Shown piece by piece: positions 24,252 through 27,268 of a stretch of DNA of 27,268 nt (position 1 is its first letter; the number at the start of each line of letters is the position of its first letter). The DNA is from a virus. The position numbers and the translations under genes were made by a program. The notes beneath the pieces were generated by a model. It ran no database searches, was not told the origin of the DNA, and saw only the letters and a program-made list of their open reading frames with translations. Location: positions 1 through 27,268 of the IMG/VR virus record IMGVR_UViG_3300012920_009603; one strand, 5' to 3'.

Positions 24252-25930
24252 AATTCTACTTCATTTCTAATTACACGATTCATATGTCTATTAGCACATA
24301 AGGCCGATTCCTGAATAATTCGTTGACCTGATAGAGTAATAGCTTCACTCAAAATTACATTACCATATCTAAATGAGCCTAAAGCAGTAGCCCCATATAA
24401 ACTATTTAACAAAATTTTCATTGTGTGTTGGCGTTGGTGCCAAAACGCTCCTTTTTCTTTATCTCCTGCTTTATATGCTTTTTTCATATAACCTTTATAT
24501 TCTACTCGTTCATCAAACCACTTATCCAAAATAGTAGCTAGTACCGAACGTTTATCAGTGCGGAATATAACACCATTTGCAGATATAGCAAAGTTATTAT
24601 CTTCTATAAACTGAATAAGTTTGTTTACTTTAATATAAGTTTGTTTACGTTCTGGGTTTTCAATAAGTAATTCTTCATCTCCATCCCGTTCCTTTAAATC
24701 ATTTAATCCTAGACGATTATTTCTATCATCACTATCTATAATACGAGCCATAAGTGTTTCTTTACCTATGTTGAGAGACATAATAATAGAAGGATATAGT
24801 GAAGTTAAATCCTCATCAAACATATATTTATAAAGTCCTGCTTGTGGGCAAAATAAATAACCACCAGCATATCCTTTTTTATATATTGGGTTTCTATCTC
24901 TAGAGGGGGGAACAATATTTTGTCCTAATAAATAAGCAGAAATTGCTCCATCTTGGGTTTTAGTATTAGCATAAACCTCACCATAATTGTGTTTTCCTTT
25001 ATGTGATAGATTTTTTACAAGGCCAATATATTCAAATTTTTCATCTAGCTCCTTAAGTATTTCTACATCACGAAAATTATACTTAATAAACTTTTGAATA
25101 TCATCTTCAAATAATCTATCTAAATTTCCATCATATTCAATTTTACCTAAACCTACATATTTTTCTCCAATAGCATCTAATCGCATAGAGGGTTCATCAC
25201 GAAAACTAAATTTTTTATGTAGTTTCATATAATCTAGTGATTCAACTCCAGCAATATTAAGCCATCCATTACGATTCCAAGCGCTTTCATCTTTTACAAC
25301 ATCAATAGGAGATAAAGCATTAGCAAAATCTTCACCTAATACTCTACTAATTCTATAGTAAAGATAAGGGATATCAAAATAGTCACTATTCCATCCTACA
25401 AGAATATCTGGGTTTATTTCTCTGAACTTTTCAATGAATTTACCTAGTAATTCTTCTTCTGTTTTACAAGGAATAATTTCCTTATGTCCTTTAGTATGTT
25501 TAATTTGTTCCTTTTTATCTAAAATAAGGATAACCCATTCATTAGGTGTTTTATCATACCAAGCAATTGAAGTAACAGGTTTAGGAGCTTCTTGAATATA
25601 CTCTTCAGTAAGAGCTCCACCCATTTCAATCTCAATATCAAAAAATACCTCTCTATGCCCCTTAGATATAGTATCATCAGTCCCATATTTTTCAATAAGA
25701 AACTTTTGGTAAGCAGGCATATCGTGAAAGTGAAGTTTAGGATTATCTTTATCCCAATTATAGGTTTTCTTTAGCCACTCACCTTTTAGTCCTTGGTATT
25801 CTGCCTCACGTTCTGAACACTCTACATAAGCTGGGACACGGTAGGGGATTATTGAGTAGCCTTCTTCTTCCCATAAATGTATTTTATACTGATTTTTACC
25901 AGCATATTCAGCATAACATTTTTTATACAT
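24248..25930 (-). CDS. 43: DNA polymerase family B, N-terminal fragment (exonuclease, motifs A and B)
   Basis: The 560 residues carry the 3'-5' exonuclease domain: Exo I FFDIEIE with D98 and E100, Exo II GWNSDYFD at 179-186, Exo III YNFRD at 284-288. They also carry palm motif A, DLTSLYPS, starting at D374, and fingers motif B, KILLNSLYG, with K505, N509 and Y512. The frame then stops 55 residues after the motif B lysine, before motif C. The rest of the enzyme is encoded separately at 21792-22718, after three unrelated genes. Together the fragments give 868 residues, close to T4 gp43 (about 900). No intein splice junction is visible at the end. Alone this fragment could proofread and bind DNA but lacks the second catalytic aspartate, so it must pair with the other piece to polymerise. 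Confidence 0.93.
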   Translation of the reverse strand: MYKKCYAEYAGKNQYKIHLWEEEGYSIIPYRVPAYVECSEREAEYQGLKGEWLKKTYNWDKDNPKLHFHDMPAYQKFLIEKYGTDDTISKGHREVFFDIEIEMGGALTEEYIQEAPKPVTSIAWYDKTPNEWVILILDKKEQIKHTKGHKEIIPCKTEEELLGKFIEKFREINPDILVGWNSDYFDIPYLYYRISRVLGEDFANALSPIDVVKDESAWNRNGWLNIAGVESLDYMKLHKKFSFRDEPSMRLDAIGEKYVGLGKIEYDGNLDRLFEDDIQKFIKYNFRDVEILKELDEKFEYIGLVKNLSHKGKHNYGEVYANTKTQDGAISAYLLGQNIVPPSRDRNPIYKKGYAGGYLFCPQAGLYKYMFDEDLTSLYPSIIMSLNIGKETLMARIIDSDDRNNRLGLNDLKERDGDEELLIENPERKQTYIKVNKLIQFIEDNNFAISANGVIFRTDKRSVLATILDKWFDERVEYKGYMKKAYKAGDKEKGAFWHQRQHTMKILLNSLYGATALGSFRYGNVILSEAITLSGQRIIQESALCANRHMNRVIRNEVEL

Positions 25931-25950
25931 AACTTAATTATAGTTAATAG

Positions 25951-26880
25951 TTAGGTCTGTGGATTGATCCCCCGCCGACGTTTTTTTTTTTGAGAAGATT
26001 TTTCACCATATACTTCTAGTGGTTTTTCTACTTCAATAATTTTTTCAATCACTTTAATTTCTTCTTTAACTGAAGGACGTAATTCAACAAAAGCAAAATT
26101 TGCAGCTATCACTAAAGATATGGCTAAGGGATCAAAAACAAAAATTATTGTTAAAAGAAGATAATTTATTATTTTATCCATACTTAAACCAGTTAAACCT
26201 GCTAAATATTTAAGTGGACCTAATTCACTTCCAACTTCACTATTAGTTTGTACTTCTACTATTTTAGTTTCGTATTCAAATAGTTGTTGATTTAAATCAT
26301 CCACTCTAGAATTTATTACAGTTTGTCTTTCGATTGCTTGATCTAATTGGCGTTCAAGGGCCCTACGAGTAGCACCCGAAGTTGTTGTTACAACATTGCC
26401 TAACGTGTCTGTATACTGTATTACATTGTTAGATAGACCATCACGTAATGAAGCCACGGCAGTATTAATAGAATTCTTTTCTTCAGTGTATACCGCAAGT
26501 TGTTCTTTTACATTATCTCTTTTAGTTTCTATAAGAGCAATTTGAGAATCAACACTACCTGCTAATGCTGCTGTTTCTTGATAAGCCGCAGATAAAAACC
26601 CATAAATTCCCGCTGAAGTGATTAATACAAGAATAAAACAAGCAATTGATAAATAAGTTCTAAGTGCCTTATTTATTGTATCCCAATATTGATAAAGTAA
26701 AGAAGCTATTACAAGTTTAGAAACTTCCAATGAACCCGCCATTATAAGCACCTCAGTTGAAGCACCAGCAAACAATTTACTTAATCCTGTAACTGAGTAA
26801 AATGCTGCTGATGCTGAAACTGATAGGGCACTTAAGGCTATGATAAAAGGAAATATTCTTTCTTGTAGCTTCTTAAGCAT
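25951..26880 (-). CDS. Integral membrane protein with central coiled coil
   Basis: The 309-residue protein has three hydrophobic helices in the first third (about residues 10-30, 42-62 and 77-97), then a long soluble region. That region is rich in Glu, Gln, Lys and Arg and predicts as coiled coil (about 105-145 and 170-215). A fourth membrane helix follows (about 239-262), and the tail is strongly basic (KKKRRR, near 298-303). Close relatives are common in marine T4-like phages as conserved membrane proteins of unknown role. It may hold a replication or virion component at the inner membrane, but that is a guess. It sits directly before the DNA polymerase and its start overlaps the thioredoxin stop (TAATG). 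Confidence 0.75.
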   Translation of the reverse strand: MLKKLQERIFPFIIALSALSVSASAAFYSVTGLSKLFAGASTEVLIMAGSLEVSKLVIASLLYQYWDTINKALRTYLSIACFILVLITSAGIYGFLSAAYQETAALAGSVDSQIALIETKRDNVKEQLAVYTEEKNSINTAVASLRDGLSNNVIQYTDTLGNVVTTTSGATRRALERQLDQAIERQTVINSRVDDLNQQLFEYETKIVEVQTNSEVGSELGPLKYLAGLTGLSMDKIINYLLLTIIFVFDPLAISLVIAANFAFVELRPSVKEEIKVIEKIIEVEKPLEVYGEKSSQKKKRRRGINPQT

Positions 26881-27131
26881 TAGTTTTGATTATACATATC
26901 TAAATACATCATCTTAGATGCATTTCCTACTTTTCGCCCAACTTCTGTACCATCAACTGTAAGTACTACAGTTGGAATATTACGAACTCCAAATTGTTGA
27001 GATAATTCGGGGTTATTATCTACATCAATTTTTTGTACAGAATAACCTTCATTATTTAATTCTTCCATTACAGGACCTAACATTCGACAAGGTCCACACC
27101 ATTTGGCTGAGAAATATAAAAATTTTTTCAT
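26880..27131 (-). CDS. Thioredoxin-like protein
   Basis: The 83-residue protein has the thioredoxin active site WCGPC (W11, C12, C15) and the cis-proline loop NIPT (P53), followed by a beta strand and a GxxVG-type turn (VGRKVGN). This is enough for a dithiol-disulfide oxidoreductase fold. It is shorter than a host thioredoxin (about 105 residues) because the N-terminal strand and helix are missing, as is usual for phage thioredoxin/glutaredoxin-like proteins. Likely roles, by family, are reducing ribonucleotide reductase or acting as a polymerase processivity partner; neither is shown here. The start overlaps the upstream gene as ATGA, and the stop overlaps the next start as TAATG. Confidence 0.88.
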   Translation of the reverse strand: MKKFLYFSAKWCGPCRMLGPVMEELNNEGYSVQKIDVDNNPELSQQFGVRNIPTVVLTVDGTEVGRKVGNASKMMYLDMYNQN

Positions 27132-27268
27132 ACTAATTCTTCGATTATGCCTACTGCTTCACTTATTACAAGTAAAGTAGTAGCGGTTATTAAATTGAGG
27201 GGTATAAATATATAACCCACTATTCTAATTCCAGATTTCAAAAATGAAATCCTGCGATGCCATTTTTG
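27128..27268 (-). CDS. Small phage membrane protein, C-terminal part (5' end outside window)
   Basis: An open frame runs from the right edge of the window for 46 codons and stops at TGA 27128-27130. The visible part starts with a basic stretch (KWHRR, then LKS) and continues into one hydrophobic segment of about 25 residues (visible residues 17-38), ending in the acidic tail GIIEELV. This is the shape of a small single-span membrane protein. The stop overlaps the thioredoxin start as ATGA, so the two are translationally coupled. I recognise the general pattern from marine T4-like phages but know no function. The start lies outside the window, so total length is unknown. Confidence 0.6.
   Translation of the reverse strand, partial: QKWHRRISFLKSGIRIVGYIFIPLNLITATTLLVISEAVGIIEELV

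Noticed and set aside
24248-24300. Split-intein end on the polymerase N-fragment
   Set aside because: The fragment ends NRVIRNEVEL with no Cys/Ser-led intein block, and the other piece lacks an HN-C/S/T junction, so this is a gene split and not trans-splicing by an intein.

Overview
This window is a piece of a large, AT-rich tailed-phage genome of the T4-like (marine myovirus) kind. All 45 genes lie on the minus strand, so transcription runs from high to low coordinates. They are packed with ATGA or TAATG start/stop overlaps. The T4 replication hallmarks are present: family B DNA polymerase (gp43), sliding clamp (gp45), and both clamp-loader subunits (gp44, gp62). The Hsp20, membrane/coiled-coil and small conserved proteins also fit marine T4-like phages. 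No tRNA, CRISPR array, insertion sequence or integrase was seen. The host is not certain. Promoter-like elements (TTTG-N20-TATATT) and a DUF2452 protein point weakly to Bacteroidota; this is inference.

Layout in transcription order. (1) 27268-24248: end of a small membrane protein, a short thioredoxin, a four-helix membrane/coiled-coil protein, and the N-terminal 560 residues of DNA polymerase. (2) 24251-22715: three genes that interrupt the polymerase gene: an unknown 87-aa protein, a DUF2452 protein and a complete cysteine synthase. (3) 22718-20540: the C-terminal 308 residues of the polymerase, starting just before catalytic motif C, then the sliding clamp and an unknown protein. (4) 20539-17508: a chaperone block (Hsp20, a small unknown, GroES, GroEL, a small unknown) with two candidate promoters and a 12-bp GC-rich inverted repeat around hsp20. 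(5) 17527-14460: clamp loader large subunit, two small proteins, clamp loader small subunit, a MazG-like protein, a Cas4/RecB-like nuclease and a ribbon-helix-helix protein. (6) 14452-2834: an 11.6-kb glycan island with two GT4 enzymes, three clear GT2 enzymes, one further GT-A-like protein, a GT9-like protein, a methyltransferase, an SDR, a PhyH dioxygenase, a hexapeptide acyltransferase, a DegT/StrS aminotransferase and two small proteins. (7) 2787-34: small conserved phage proteins, including an HNH-like zinc protein, a SWIM zinc-finger protein and three genes under 60 codons.

How it fits together. Regions 1-5 form a replication operon into which protein-folding genes and a sulfur/amino-acid gene have been woven. 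Region 6 would build or decorate a glycan, on the virion or on the host surface, using an amino sugar made partly by the aminotransferase, SDR and acyltransferase. The most unusual points are the polymerase split between motifs B and C with a cysteine synthase inside the split, the full GroES/GroEL pair between clamp and clamp loader, and the paired GGCGCC-core repeat near the two chaperone promoters.
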